Below, one piece after another: positions 36,081 through 44,770 of a DNA stretch of 64,000 nucleotides. Within the stretch, counting starts at the first letter, position 1. Every line of letters starts with the position of its first letter. The notes under the pieces were generated by a model. It was not told the DNA's origin, did no database searches, and saw only the letters and a list, made by a program, of their open reading frames with translations. The stretch lies in NCBI RefSeq assembly GCF_900114035.1, contig NZ_FORP01000009.1, positions 167,710 through 231,709 of the forward strand, given 5' to 3'. Made by a program: the position numbers and the translations under genes. The stretch comes from Amycolatopsis sacchari. Its GTDB lineage: Bacteria; Actinomycetota; Actinomycetes; Mycobacteriales; Pseudonocardiaceae.

Positions 36081-39000
36081 TCACCCGCCGGGTTGCGCGG
36101 GCGCGGAACTGCTGGTGGGGGCGCTGCTGCTCTGCGCGGCCTCGTACTCCTTGGTGGCGGCGTCGAGCGCGGCGAGCGCCTGGCCCTGCGCGGTGAAGTC
36201 GCCGTTCTGCTGGGCCGTGCGGAGCTGGGTGAGCGCGGCCTGGATGTCGGCGACCGCCTTGTCGAGTGCCGTGTTGCCGCCGCCGCCCGCCGGTGGCGGC
36301 GCCGTCGACGACGGGTTGCTGCTCGGTGTCGACGGGGTGGTAGTCGGCTGGTTCGGCTGGGTCGGCGACGTGGCGGCCTGGTTGGCCCCGTCGCCGAAAA
36401 CCTGTTTCAGCGCGTCGCCGAGCGTCGCGGCGAAGCCGACCTTCGCCCCGTACGACACCAGCACCCTGGCCAGCTGCGGGTAGCTGTTCTGGTTGCGTTG
36501 CTGGATGTAGACCGGTTCCACGTAGAGGAACCCGCCTTCGAGCGGCAGCGTGATGAGGTTGCCGAAGATCGGGGTCACGTTGGGGTTGCTGAACAGGGTC
36601 CGCTCCTGGACGAACCGGGAGTCGCTCTGGAACCTGTTCTGCACCTGCACGGGACCGTCGACCTGGCTGTTGCCGGCCGCGGTCGTGGGTAGCCGGAGCA
36701 CTCTGATCCGGCCGTAGTCGCTGGGATCGGAGGACACGGACATCCACGCCGCGAGGTACTGCCGTTGCAGCGCCGTGAGCGAGCTGGTCAGCTGGAACGT
36801 CGGCGTGTTCTCCCCCGGGGTTTCCGCGAGGACGTAGTAGCCGGGCTGGTTGGCAAGGCCTGCCGCGTCGAGGTTGGTGCCGCCCTCCTGCGTCGGGTCC
36901 TGCGGCACGTTCCAGAAGGTGTTCGTGGTGTAGAACTCCTGCGGGTCGCCCACGTGGTACTTCGTCAGCAGTTCCCGCTGCACCTTGAACAGGTCCTCGG
37001 GGTAGCGGAAGTGCGCGCGCAGGTCGGCCGAGATCTCGGAGCCGGACTTGACGATGCCGGGGAACACGCTTTCCCAGGCCTTGAGCACCGGGTCCTTGTC
37101 GTCCACCGAGTACAGGGTCACGGTGCCGCTGAACGCGTCCACCGTGGCCTTCACCGAGTTGCGGATGTAGTTGATGTTGTTGTTGGCCAGCCGCGCGACG
37201 CCGTTCAGGGTGTCCTGTGTGGCCTCACCGAGCTGGGTCTGCTGCGCGTACGGGTAGTTGTTCAAGGTCGTGTAGCCGTCGAGGATCCACACGATGCGGC
37301 CGCCCACGACGGCGGGGTACGGGTCGCCGTCGACGGTCAGCCACGGGGCGATCTTCTCGACGCGTTCCCGCGGCTCCCGGTTGTACATGATCTTCGAGCC
37401 GTCGCTGATGGCGTCGGAGAAGAGGATGTTGCGCTCGCCGTACTTGGCGGCGAAGGCGAGGCGGTTGAACCAGTTGTCGATCGGGACGCCGCCGGTGCCG
37501 TCGTAGCGGTAGTCGTTGTTGGAGGCGCTGTCGTACTCGCCGGGTGCCTTGCCCTCCTGGCCACCGACGATGGCGTAGTCGTTGGTCAGCTCGCCGTAGT
37601 AGATGCGCGGCTGCTGCACCTGGATCCCCGGCGCGGTGGGGTTCGACGGGTCGATCCCGGCGCCGGTCGGGTTCTGCGTGTCACTGGTGGCCGCGATCGG
37701 GTAACCGCCGTCGCTGTTGGCCCCGGACACGGCGCGGTCGATCGTGTTGGCCGGCGCGGCGACGAACCCGTTGCCGTGGGTGTAGACCATGTGCCGGTTG
37801 ATCCAGTTCGTCTGGTTCCCGGTCAGGTTCGCGGTGTTGATCTCGCGCGCGGCGACGATGTAGTCCTGCGTCTTGCCGTTGACGTCGTACCGGTCGATGT
37901 CGAGCTTCGCGGGGAAGCCGTAGAAGTTCTCGCGGCCGACGCGCTGGGTGAACGTCGGGGCCAGCACGTTGGGGTCGAGCAGGCGGATGTTCGGCACGGT
38001 CGTGGTGTCGGCGCTGACCTGCGCCGCGGTGGCCTGGCCGGTGCCCGTGTAGTCGATGTACTGGACGTTGTTGAGCCCGAACGCGTCCTTCGTGGCCGCC
38101 ATGTTGCGGCTGATGGAAAGCGCTTCCTTCTGGTTGGCGTTGGGCTTGACGGAGAACTGCTCGAGGATCGCGGGCCACGCCGCGCCGACCAGCACACCGG
38201 ACAGGATCAGCAGCACGAGCGCGATCGCGGGCAGCTGGATGTTGCGCAGGAAGGCGCCGGCGAAGAACGCGATGGCGCAGATCGCCGAGATGCACAGCAG
38301 GATCAGCTTGGCGGGCAGCACCGCGTTGAGGTCGGTGTAGGTGGCGCCGTCGAACAACGGGTTGCGGTCGGAGAACAGCAGGTTGTACCGGTCGAAGAAG
38401 TACTCGACGGCCTTGAGCAGCACGAAGATGCCCGCGGTGAGGGCCAGCTGGACGCGCGCGGGGCCCGCGAGCTGCCCGCCGCGCCCGGCGAGCCGGATGC
38501 CGCCGAACAGGTAGTGCGCGATGAGCGCGGCGATGAAGGAGATCGTGGTCGCGACGAACAGCCAGCCGAGCAACCACTGGTAGAAGGGCAGGCTGAAGGC
38601 GTAGAAGCCGATGTCGTTGCCGAACTCGGGGTCGGTCTGGCCGAAGCTGGTGCCGTGCAGGAACAGCTGCACGCGCTGCCAGTCGCCCTCGCCCGTGGCA
38701 CCGGCGATGAGGCCCGCGATGACGGGGATGCCGATGCCGAACAGCCGGATGCGGCCGACGACCGCCGAGCGGTAGCGCGAGAGCGGGTCGTCGGTGCCCG
38801 AGACCGGCACGAACACCGGGCGCGAGCGGTACGCGGCCCACAGCGTCAGCGCGAGGGTGCCGCCGACGAGCAGCCCGATCGCGAAGAACAGCACGATGCG
38901 GGTCAGCACCTGGGTGGTGAACACCTCGCGGGCGCCCACCTCGCCGAACCACAGCCAGTTGACGTAGGTGTCCAGGAGTCTTGCCCCGAGGAGCAGCGCC

Positions 39001-39083
39001 AGGATGATGACGGCGGCGAGGATGAGCAGGATCCGGCTGCGGCGGGACAGCTTCGGCAAGCTCACAGGGGGCCGGTTGGCCAC
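36081..39083 (-). CDS. UPF0182 family large membrane protein
   Basis: 1000 aa. Seven TM helices lie in the first third (LLILAAVIILALLLGARLL is the first). A large extracytoplasmic domain follows, then a C-terminal Pro/Thr/Ser-rich linker (TQPNQPTTTPSTPSSNPSS) and a short helical end. The family occurs in many actinobacteria and cyanobacteria; its function is not established. The GTG at 39083 is set by AGGAGC 8 bp upstream. It is convergent with nothing: tRNA-fMet lies downstream on the same strand. Confidence 0.92.
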   Translation of the reverse strand: MANRPPVSLPKLSRRSRILLILAAVIILALLLGARLLDTYVNWLWFGEVGAREVFTTQVLTRIVLFFAIGLLVGGTLALTLWAAYRSRPVFVPVSGTDDPLSRYRSAVVGRIRLFGIGIPVIAGLIAGATGEGDWQRVQLFLHGTSFGQTDPEFGNDIGFYAFSLPFYQWLLGWLFVATTISFIAALIAHYLFGGIRLAGRGGQLAGPARVQLALTAGIFVLLKAVEYFFDRYNLLFSDRNPLFDGATYTDLNAVLPAKLILLCISAICAIAFFAGAFLRNIQLPAIALVLLILSGVLVGAAWPAILEQFSVKPNANQKEALSISRNMAATKDAFGLNNVQYIDYTGTGQATAAQVSADTTTVPNIRLLDPNVLAPTFTQRVGRENFYGFPAKLDIDRYDVNGKTQDYIVAAREINTANLTGNQTNWINRHMVYTHGNGFVAAPANTIDRAVSGANSDGGYPIAATSDTQNPTGAGIDPSNPTAPGIQVQQPRIYYGELTNDYAIVGGQEGKAPGEYDSASNNDYRYDGTGGVPIDNWFNRLAFAAKYGERNILFSDAISDGSKIMYNREPRERVEKIAPWLTVDGDPYPAVVGGRIVWILDGYTTLNNYPYAQQTQLGEATQDTLNGVARLANNNINYIRNSVKATVDAFSGTVTLYSVDDKDPVLKAWESVFPGIVKSGSEISADLRAHFRYPEDLFKVQRELLTKYHVGDPQEFYTTNTFWNVPQDPTQEGGTNLDAAGLANQPGYYVLAETPGENTPTFQLTSSLTALQRQYLAAWMSVSSDPSDYGRIRVLRLPTTAAGNSQVDGPVQVQNRFQSDSRFVQERTLFSNPNVTPIFGNLITLPLEGGFLYVEPVYIQQRNQNSYPQLARVLVSYGAKVGFAATLGDALKQVFGDGANQAATSPTQPNQPTTTPSTPSSNPSSTAPPPAGGGGNTALDKAVADIQAALTQLRTAQQNGDFTAQGQALAALDAATKEYEAAQSSSAPTSSSAPAQPGG

Positions 39084-39225
39084 TGCACACGCTCCTGTTG
39101 TCGGCAGGTCGGTCCGGGGACGACGGCTCTCGCGACACCGCCCCTGGTCACCTAACTCTACGGACGGGTCCCGCGGTTCCCCACCCGCCCCAAATCGGAC
39201 ACCCCGCGCCTGACACGATGGCGGA

Positions 39226-39774
39226 ATGGCGACACCGGAGAAGCAGTCGGGCGTGGCGGCCGTGGCCCGTGAGGTCGAGGAGTTCGTGGCCGCGGCGGGC
39301 TGGGACCAGCCGACGCAGCTGTTCGCGCTGGTGCGCACCGAGGAGCTGCTGCGGCAGGAGCCGGACCTGGCGGGCCAGCTGGACGCGGCGGCGAGCCCGT
39401 TGACGCCGGTCGCGCAGGAGGAACTGCCCGAAGGGGATCTGGCGGAGGCACTGGGGCGCATCGCGTGGCCCGAGGTCGTCGTCGGGTGCGCCGTGGCGCA
39501 GGAGATCATCGTGCTGCCGCCGAGCGCCGAGGCCGAGCTGCCGGAGGATTCGGACGTCGCGCGCCTGCGCCAGGCCGCCGCGGACCACCCCGACCGCACC
39601 GAGGCACGCCTGGTGGCAGCCGTGGTCCGCGACGGCCCGGGTGCGTGCGTGATGCGCCTGCGCGGCTACTCCCCAGCGCCGGACGCGGAGGGCGAGGCGG
39701 TCGACGAGGTCATCGAGCACCCCGACCTGGCGCCGAACCTGCTGGAAGCCTTGCGCGCAACGCTGGTCCCGTAG
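39226..39774 (+). CDS. PPA1309-family conserved hypothetical protein
   Basis: 182-aa soluble protein conserved in actinobacteria next to the UPF0182 gene. Conserved stretches: WDQPTQLFALVRTEELL, then LPEGDLAEALGRIAWPEVV and DHPDRTEARLVAAVVRDGP, ending in HPDLAPNLLEALRATLVP. Divergent from UPF0182 with about 140 bp between the starts. Function unknown. Confidence 0.87.
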   Translation: MATPEKQSGVAAVAREVEEFVAAAGWDQPTQLFALVRTEELLRQEPDLAGQLDAAASPLTPVAQEELPEGDLAEALGRIAWPEVVVGCAVAQEIIVLPPSAEAELPEDSDVARLRQAAADHPDRTEARLVAAVVRDGPGACVMRLRGYSPAPDAEGEAVDEVIEHPDLAPNLLEALRATLVP

Positions 39775-39913
39775 CGGCGGCTCCGCCCCGCACACGGCGG
39801 CGGCTTGCGCCCGGCGTCCGCGGGCCGGTTCGCGTCCGCATGCGGTTTCCGCCTGCGAGCCCGGTTTCCGCTCGCAGACGCCGCACCTCGGTCTGCTGAC
39901 GTCGTCGGCGCCG

Positions 39914-41071
39914 TCAGCAGGAAGGCGTCGGGCGCCCGGCCTTGATGTCCTCCAGCGCGGTGAGCGCCGAGTCGAGGTTGGTCACCTTCACGAGCTTGAG
40001 CCCGTCGGGCACCGCTGCCGCCGCCTCCGCGCAGTTCTGCTCGGGCGTCAGGAACACGGTCGCCCCGGCCTCGCGCGCGCCGACGACCTTGAACGAGATC
40101 CCGCCGATCGGGCCGACGTTGCCCTTCTCGTCGATCTCCCCGGTACCGGCGATGTGCTGCCCGTTCGCGAGGTCCCCCGGCGTGAGCCGGTCGACGATCG
40201 CGAGGGCGAACATCAGCCCGGCCGAGGGGCCGCCCACGTCCTGCAGCGAAACCTTCACGTCGAAGGGCACGTCCGCCCGGTCGATCGGCAGCAGCCCCAG
40301 GAAGCCCTGGGTCACCTTCGGGTCGGGGTTCGCGGCGAGCGTGATCGTGGTGTTCCGGGGCGCGTCGGTGCCGTGCTGGAAGGTGATCGGCACCGTCTGC
40401 CCCGGAGCGGTGTTCGCGAGCGCGCCGCGGACGTCGTCCTCCTGGGTGACCTGCTTGCCGTTGACGCTGAGCAGCCGGTCACCGGCGGTCAGGACCTTGT
40501 CGGCGGGACTGCCCGCGACGATGTCCTGGGCGAGCACCTTGATCGGGTAGCCGAGGTGGCGCAGCGCGGCGACCTCGGCGTTGCTCTGCGAGTCCTGGAA
40601 CTCCTTGACGTTCTCCTGCTGGACCTGCTCGTCGCTCTCCCCCGGCTTGAAGTACTCCTCGCGGGGCGCGAGCGCGTACCGGCCGCTGGCCCACAGCCCG
40701 AGCGCACCGAACAGCGTGATCTGGTCGTTGAGCGAGACCGTCGTCATGCGCAGCTCGCCGTCCGTGGGGTACGTCTGCTGGCCACTGATCTGGATGACGG
40801 GAGCGCCGTTGACGTTACCGAGCGTGTCGTAGGTGGGCCCGGGGCCGATCGCGACGTACGGGACACGCACGAGGGCTCCGACGAGCCCGAAGACGACGAC
40901 GAGGAGGGCGCTGAGCACGACGGTCCAGCCCCTCCTGGTGAAGCTCTTCCGCCCGTCGCCCGCAGGGGCGCTCCTGGCGTGCTTCGCCGCTTTGACCTCG
41001 CCTGCGGCCGGGTCGGCCGCGCTCACCGGGGTCGCGCCTCGACCTTGGGTTTCCTCGCGGGGCTCGCTCAC
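39914..41071 (-). CDS. PDZ-domain Lon-like (S16) membrane protease
   Basis: 385 aa. One N-terminal TM helix (GWTVVLSALLVVVFGLVGAL), an extracytoplasmic PDZ domain (VAGSPADKVLTAGDRLLSVN) and a Lon-type proteolytic domain without an ATPase. Catalytic Ser is in VGGPSAGLMFALAIVD and Lys in ISFKVVGAREAGATVF. It resembles YlbL of Bacillus. It probably degrades envelope proteins or sigma/anti-sigma factors (inference). It is divergent from the metalloprotease gene at 41187. Confidence 0.92.
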   Translation of the reverse strand: MSEPREETQGRGATPVSAADPAAGEVKAAKHARSAPAGDGRKSFTRRGWTVVLSALLVVVFGLVGALVRVPYVAIGPGPTYDTLGNVNGAPVIQISGQQTYPTDGELRMTTVSLNDQITLFGALGLWASGRYALAPREEYFKPGESDEQVQQENVKEFQDSQSNAEVAALRHLGYPIKVLAQDIVAGSPADKVLTAGDRLLSVNGKQVTQEDDVRGALANTAPGQTVPITFQHGTDAPRNTTITLAANPDPKVTQGFLGLLPIDRADVPFDVKVSLQDVGGPSAGLMFALAIVDRLTPGDLANGQHIAGTGEIDEKGNVGPIGGISFKVVGAREAGATVFLTPEQNCAEAAAAVPDGLKLVKVTNLDSALTALEDIKAGRPTPSC

Positions 41072-41186
41072 GCGGGACAGCGTACGGTGACCGGCACGAG
41101 CTCCGGATCACCAGGCCTCGCCGGGCGTGTGCGGGAGGCGTCCGGCTGGCGACGTGTACCCGCCCTCGGCCGCGTACGGTGGTGTT

Positions 41187-42545
41187 ATGAGCAACCTCCC
41201 GTTCGGGTTCGGGCTCCCCGACCCCGACAAGCGTGGCGAAAACGAAGGCGGCGGCCAGTCCGGGGGCGACGCTTTCAACCAGTTGGGCCAGATGCTCAGC
41301 CAGCTGGGCCAGATGCTCAGCCAGGCGGGGAGTTCGAGCGGGCCCGTGAACTACGACCTGGCCAAGCAGATCGCGCTGCAGAAGCTGGGCAGCTCCGCGG
41401 GTGGCCAGATCGGGTTCGCGAAGAGCGGGGACTCCGACAGCGCGGTGCGTGACGCCGCGCGCCTGGCGGAGCTGTGGCTCGACGCGGTGACGATCCTGCC
41501 CGCCGGCGCGAACACCACGGTGGCCTGGTCGCCGCGGGACTGGGTGCAGAAGACGCTGCCGACGTGGCAGCGGCTGTGCGACCCGGTGGCCCAGCAGGTG
41601 TCCGGCGCGTGGGTCGAGGCGCTGCCCGCGGAGGCCAAGCAGGCGGCGGGGCCGCTGCTGTCCATGGTCGGCCAGATGGGCGGGATGGCGTTCGGCTCGC
41701 AGCTGGGCAACGCACTCGCGCAGCTGGCGTCGGAGGTGCTGACGTCGACCGAGGTGGGGTTGCCACTCGGTCCGGACACGACGTCCGCTCTGCTTCCCGC
41801 GAACATCGAGAAGTTCACCGAGGGGCTGGAGCTGCCGAACAGCGAGGTGCTCGTGTTCCTCGCCGCCAGGGAAGCCGCGCACCAGCGCCTGTTCACGCAC
41901 GTGCCGTGGCTGCGGCAGCGGCTGCTCGCGACCGTGGAGGAGTTCGCGCACGGCATCAAGGTGGACACCTCGGCGCTGGAGCAGCTGGCCGGGCAGGTGG
42001 ACCCGAGCAACCCGGCGAGCATCGAGGAGGCGATGTCCTCCGGTCTGCTCGAGCCGAAGACGACGCCGGAGCAGCAGGCCGCGCTGAACCGGCTCGAGAC
42101 GCTGCTCGCCCTGGTCGAGGGCTGGGTGGACGTCGTGGTGTCCGACGCGATCGGCGACCGGCTGCCGGGCGCGGGCGCGCTGCGCGAGACGCTGCGCCGC
42201 CGCCGCGCGACGGGCGGCCCGGCGGAGCAGACGTTCGCGACGCTGGTCGGCCTGGAGCTGCGGCCCCGCCGGATGCGTGCGGCAGCGTCGCTGTGGAAGC
42301 TCGTGGGCGATCAGCACGGCACCGAGAAGCGTGACAGCCTGTGGTCGCACCCGGACCTCATGCCGACGGCCGAGGACCTGGACGACCCGCTGGAGTTCAG
42401 CGAGCGCCTCGGCGAGCAGTCCCAGATCGACGACCTCGACCCGATCGCGGAGCTGGAGCGCACCGAGCAGGACGAGAAGTCCGCGAAGGACGCGCCCAAG
42501 GACGACGCCGACGGCACCGACGGCACCGACGAGGACAAGGCGTAG
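41187..42545 (+). CDS. Zinc-dependent metalloprotease (DUF2342 / F420-associated family)
   Basis: 452 aa. The metal motif is in AAREAAHQRLFTHVPWLRQR, with His residues five apart plus a Pro, as in this family; a later acidic site lies in EGWVDVVVSDAIGDRLPG. The N-terminus is Gly- and Gln-rich (NQLGQMLSQLGQMLSQAG) and likely flexible. The C-terminus is acidic. I know this family from mycobacteria next to the PDZ protease and M48-like protein, as here. Substrate unknown. Confidence 0.88.
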   Translation: MSNLPFGFGLPDPDKRGENEGGGQSGGDAFNQLGQMLSQLGQMLSQAGSSSGPVNYDLAKQIALQKLGSSAGGQIGFAKSGDSDSAVRDAARLAELWLDAVTILPAGANTTVAWSPRDWVQKTLPTWQRLCDPVAQQVSGAWVEALPAEAKQAAGPLLSMVGQMGGMAFGSQLGNALAQLASEVLTSTEVGLPLGPDTTSALLPANIEKFTEGLELPNSEVLVFLAAREAAHQRLFTHVPWLRQRLLATVEEFAHGIKVDTSALEQLAGQVDPSNPASIEEAMSSGLLEPKTTPEQQAALNRLETLLALVEGWVDVVVSDAIGDRLPGAGALRETLRRRRATGGPAEQTFATLVGLELRPRRMRAAASLWKLVGDQHGTEKRDSLWSHPDLMPTAEDLDDPLEFSERLGEQSQIDDLDPIAELERTEQDEKSAKDAPKDDADGTDGTDEDKA

Positions 42546-42938
42546 CCGACCTCCCGCTGACCGGAGTGTCCACGCGGCGGGACGACCACGCCGTCTCGCC
42601 GCGTGCCCCAGGCCTGTCGTGCCGCGGTAAACCGCTGGGCGCCCAGGCTCGCCTGGTAGTTGGCCGCGCCGACTGACTCGCCGCGTCACGTCGGCGCGCA
42701 GCGCCGAGGACGGTCAGGGCGACGAGCGTTCCACACACCCGCGGCGCCCTCCCGCACGCGCCCCCACAAACCCGGCGCCGCCCGGCGACCCAACACCGGC
42801 GTCCTCACACCCCGCGCGTCCCCGGCCTCCCAAGCCGCCCGCGCCCGCCTCACGCCTCACGCCTCACGCTCCGCTCACCGCACCCAGGCCGCCCCCACCC
42901 CCGCCGACCGCACCCCCTCACTCAACCCCCGATAGCCC
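42546..42938. other. Intergenic region without a gene; short tandem repeat
   Basis: About 390 bp between the metalloprotease and the convergent WLM-type protease gene. The middle is extremely C-rich on the plus strand; a short repeat CGCCTCA occurs three times near 42849-42870. No supported ORF, RNA or strong palindrome. Confidence 0.6.
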
Positions 42939-43532
42939 TCACTCCTCCCCGTCCAGTTCGCTGATCCCCCAGCCCGCCGCGGCCGACAGCCCCTCCAGGT
43001 ACCCCATGGCCCGCTCCGTCTTCGGGTAGCGCCGGACCAGCGACCAGAACTCCGCGTCGTGCCCGGGCACCCGCAGGTGTGCCAGCTCGTGCACCAGCAC
43101 GTAGTCCAGCACCCACGACGGCACGTCACGCAGCCGCTCGCTCACCCGGATCGTCGCGTCGGCCGGTGTGCAGGACGCCCAGCGCGTCCGCATCGGCGGC
43201 ACCCACCGCACGCTCTTCGGCAGCGCGTTGTCCAGGTACCGCGCCGACAACTGCGCGCACCGGGCCATCAGCGCCGAGTCGGACTGGCGCGCCGGTGACG
43301 CCCGCCTCGACTCCGCGCGCTGCAGTTTGCGCTCCATCTCCGCGACCCAGTGCTTCTCCTCCGCCTGGCTCATCCTGGCCGGGATGAGCACGACCAACGT
43401 GTCCCCGTCGCGGTAGGCCGAGACCGTGCTCCGCCGCCGCGCGCTGCGCCTGACTTCGACCTTCTGCTGCGGGTTTCTCACCTGCTCGGTGTTGTCCCGT
43501 CCCCTCAACGAGGGCACCCGTGCGTTCGCCAC
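42939..43532 (-). CDS. M48/YgjP-type metallopeptidase
   Basis: 197 aa. The zinc motif VHELAHLRVPGHDAEFW (HExxH with a downstream His) is intact, and RWVPPMRTRWASCTPADATI is the family's substrate-groove segment. The N-terminus is basic (VRRSARRRSTVSAYR). Soluble and probably cytosolic. Role unknown; YgjP-like proteins are linked to DNA-associated or phage-related processing in some contexts, but there is no such context here. It is divergent from the ThiF-like gene at 43673. Confidence 0.9.
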   Translation of the reverse strand: MANARVPSLRGRDNTEQVRNPQQKVEVRRSARRRSTVSAYRDGDTLVVLIPARMSQAEEKHWVAEMERKLQRAESRRASPARQSDSALMARCAQLSARYLDNALPKSVRWVPPMRTRWASCTPADATIRVSERLRDVPSWVLDYVLVHELAHLRVPGHDAEFWSLVRRYPKTERAMGYLEGLSAAAGWGISELDGEE

Positions 43533-43592
43533 GACACCAAGGTAGAGGCAGGCACCGACAACTCGGGAGGGTCGAAGCGGGATCAGGCCAAG

Positions 43593-43622
43593 TTATCCAC
43601 ATCCAATTCTCCCTGTGGACAA
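43593..43622. promoter_or_regulatory. Two inverted DnaA-box-like sequences
   Basis: TTATCCACA (43593-43601), the perfect consensus, and TGTGGACAA (43614-43622), the inverse of TTGTCCACA, 12 bp apart, about 50 bp upstream of the ThiF-like gene start. Could regulate that gene or titrate DnaA. Binding not shown. Confidence 0.45.
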
Positions 43623-43672
43623 CTCCTGTGTTCAGGTGGCGAAGCGGTAGCCGTGTTGTCACTGTGTGTGGC

Positions 43673-44725
43673 ATGACAGAACGAACCCGCAGCCAGGCGA
43701 CGCGGCTCCCCCGGCGGCCCCGCCTCAGGCCTGGGCTGCAGGTCTTCGACCGCAAGCCCGGCGAGGTCCAGATCGGCCTGGACCCGCGCCACGCCATGGT
43801 CGCCAGCGGCCTCACGCCCGACCTGGTGCGGATCATGCACCGCCTCGACGGACGGCACCGCATCGACGAGCTGGTCGCGCTCGCCGACAGCGAACACGGG
43901 GACGACGTTCGCGACCTGCTGGCCTCGCTGACCAAGCTCGGCCTCGTGGAGGAGGCCTGGAACCCGGCGGGCAAGAGCCGCACGGCCGGCGAGGTGGGCC
44001 TGTGGTCACTGCGCGCACGGCAGGCCGGTCAGGACGCCTTCACCCGGCGCGCGCACAGCGCCGTGGTGCTGCACGGCACCGGCAGGCTGACAATCGCGAT
44101 GGCCACGCTGCTCGCCGCGTCCGGCGTAGGGCACGTGCAGGTCGAGGCCGACGGCGTGGTGACGGAGCAGGACACCGGCACCGGTTACCTCGACACCGAC
44201 ATCGGGCGACAACGCCGTGCCGCGGCGGCGGACGCCATCCACCGCGCCAACCCGTCGGCCAAGCACACACGGCTGCGTGGTGACCGCCAGCCGGAGCTGG
44301 TCGTCCTCGCGGACTCGATCGTGCCGGCGCCGGAGCTCGTGCAACTGCTCGTCCTCGAGGGCGTGCCGCACCTCCCGGTCCGCGTCCGTGAAGGCCTCGG
44401 CATCGTGGGCCCGCTGGTCTACCCGGGGCGAAGTACGTGCCTGAGCTGCGCGGACCTGCACCGCAAGGCGATGGACCCGCGCTGGCCGATGGTCGCGGGC
44501 CAGCTGGCGGGCCGCAGCCAGGTGGCGGACCTGTGCAGCGTGCAGGCCACGGCGGGTCTGGCGGTGAGCCAGGTGCTCCGCGTCCTCGGCCGGATCGAGG
44601 GCCAGGATCCGCCACCGGTGTGGAACACGACGGTCGAGATCGACACCTACGAAGGCACCGTCGAACACCGCCCGTGGCCGCCGAATCCGGACTGCGGGTG
44701 CGGTGCCCGCCAGCAGGAGTGGTGA
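43673..44725 (+). CDS. E1/ThiF-superfamily (TOMM cyclodehydratase-like) protein
   Basis: 350 aa. The N-terminal part (about residues 1-120) is winged-helix-like (HRIDELVALADSEHGDDVRD, LLASLTKLGLVEE), like the leader-binding domain of azole-forming enzymes. A Rossmann core follows (VVLHGTGRLTIAMATLLAASG). Four Cys that could hold Zn lie in STCLSCADLHRKAMD and CGCGARQQ at the end. Such proteins act with a YcaO partner in peptide azole synthesis, but no YcaO or precursor peptide is near. It may be a stand-alone regulator conserved with the ABC1 kinase downstream. ATG at 43673. Confidence 0.8.
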   Translation: MTERTRSQATRLPRRPRLRPGLQVFDRKPGEVQIGLDPRHAMVASGLTPDLVRIMHRLDGRHRIDELVALADSEHGDDVRDLLASLTKLGLVEEAWNPAGKSRTAGEVGLWSLRARQAGQDAFTRRAHSAVVLHGTGRLTIAMATLLAASGVGHVQVEADGVVTEQDTGTGYLDTDIGRQRRAAAADAIHRANPSAKHTRLRGDRQPELVVLADSIVPAPELVQLLVLEGVPHLPVRVREGLGIVGPLVYPGRSTCLSCADLHRKAMDPRWPMVAGQLAGRSQVADLCSVQATAGLAVSQVLRVLGRIEGQDPPPVWNTTVEIDTYEGTVEHRPWPPNPDCGCGARQQEW

Positions 44726-44770
44726 CGCCGACGGCTGCGAGGAGGATCAAGCACAAGGCACAATCGTGCG

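Noticed and set aside
36765..39155. Very long + strand open frame opposite UPF0182
   Set aside because: It is a shadow: composition is dominated by Val, Arg, Gly and Asp runs with no domain, while the minus strand encodes a clear 1000-aa membrane protein.
43673..44725. Azole-peptide (TOMM) biosynthetic cluster
   Set aside because: Only one enzyme-like protein is present; no YcaO, dehydrogenase or precursor peptide nearby, and the neighbours are housekeeping genes.
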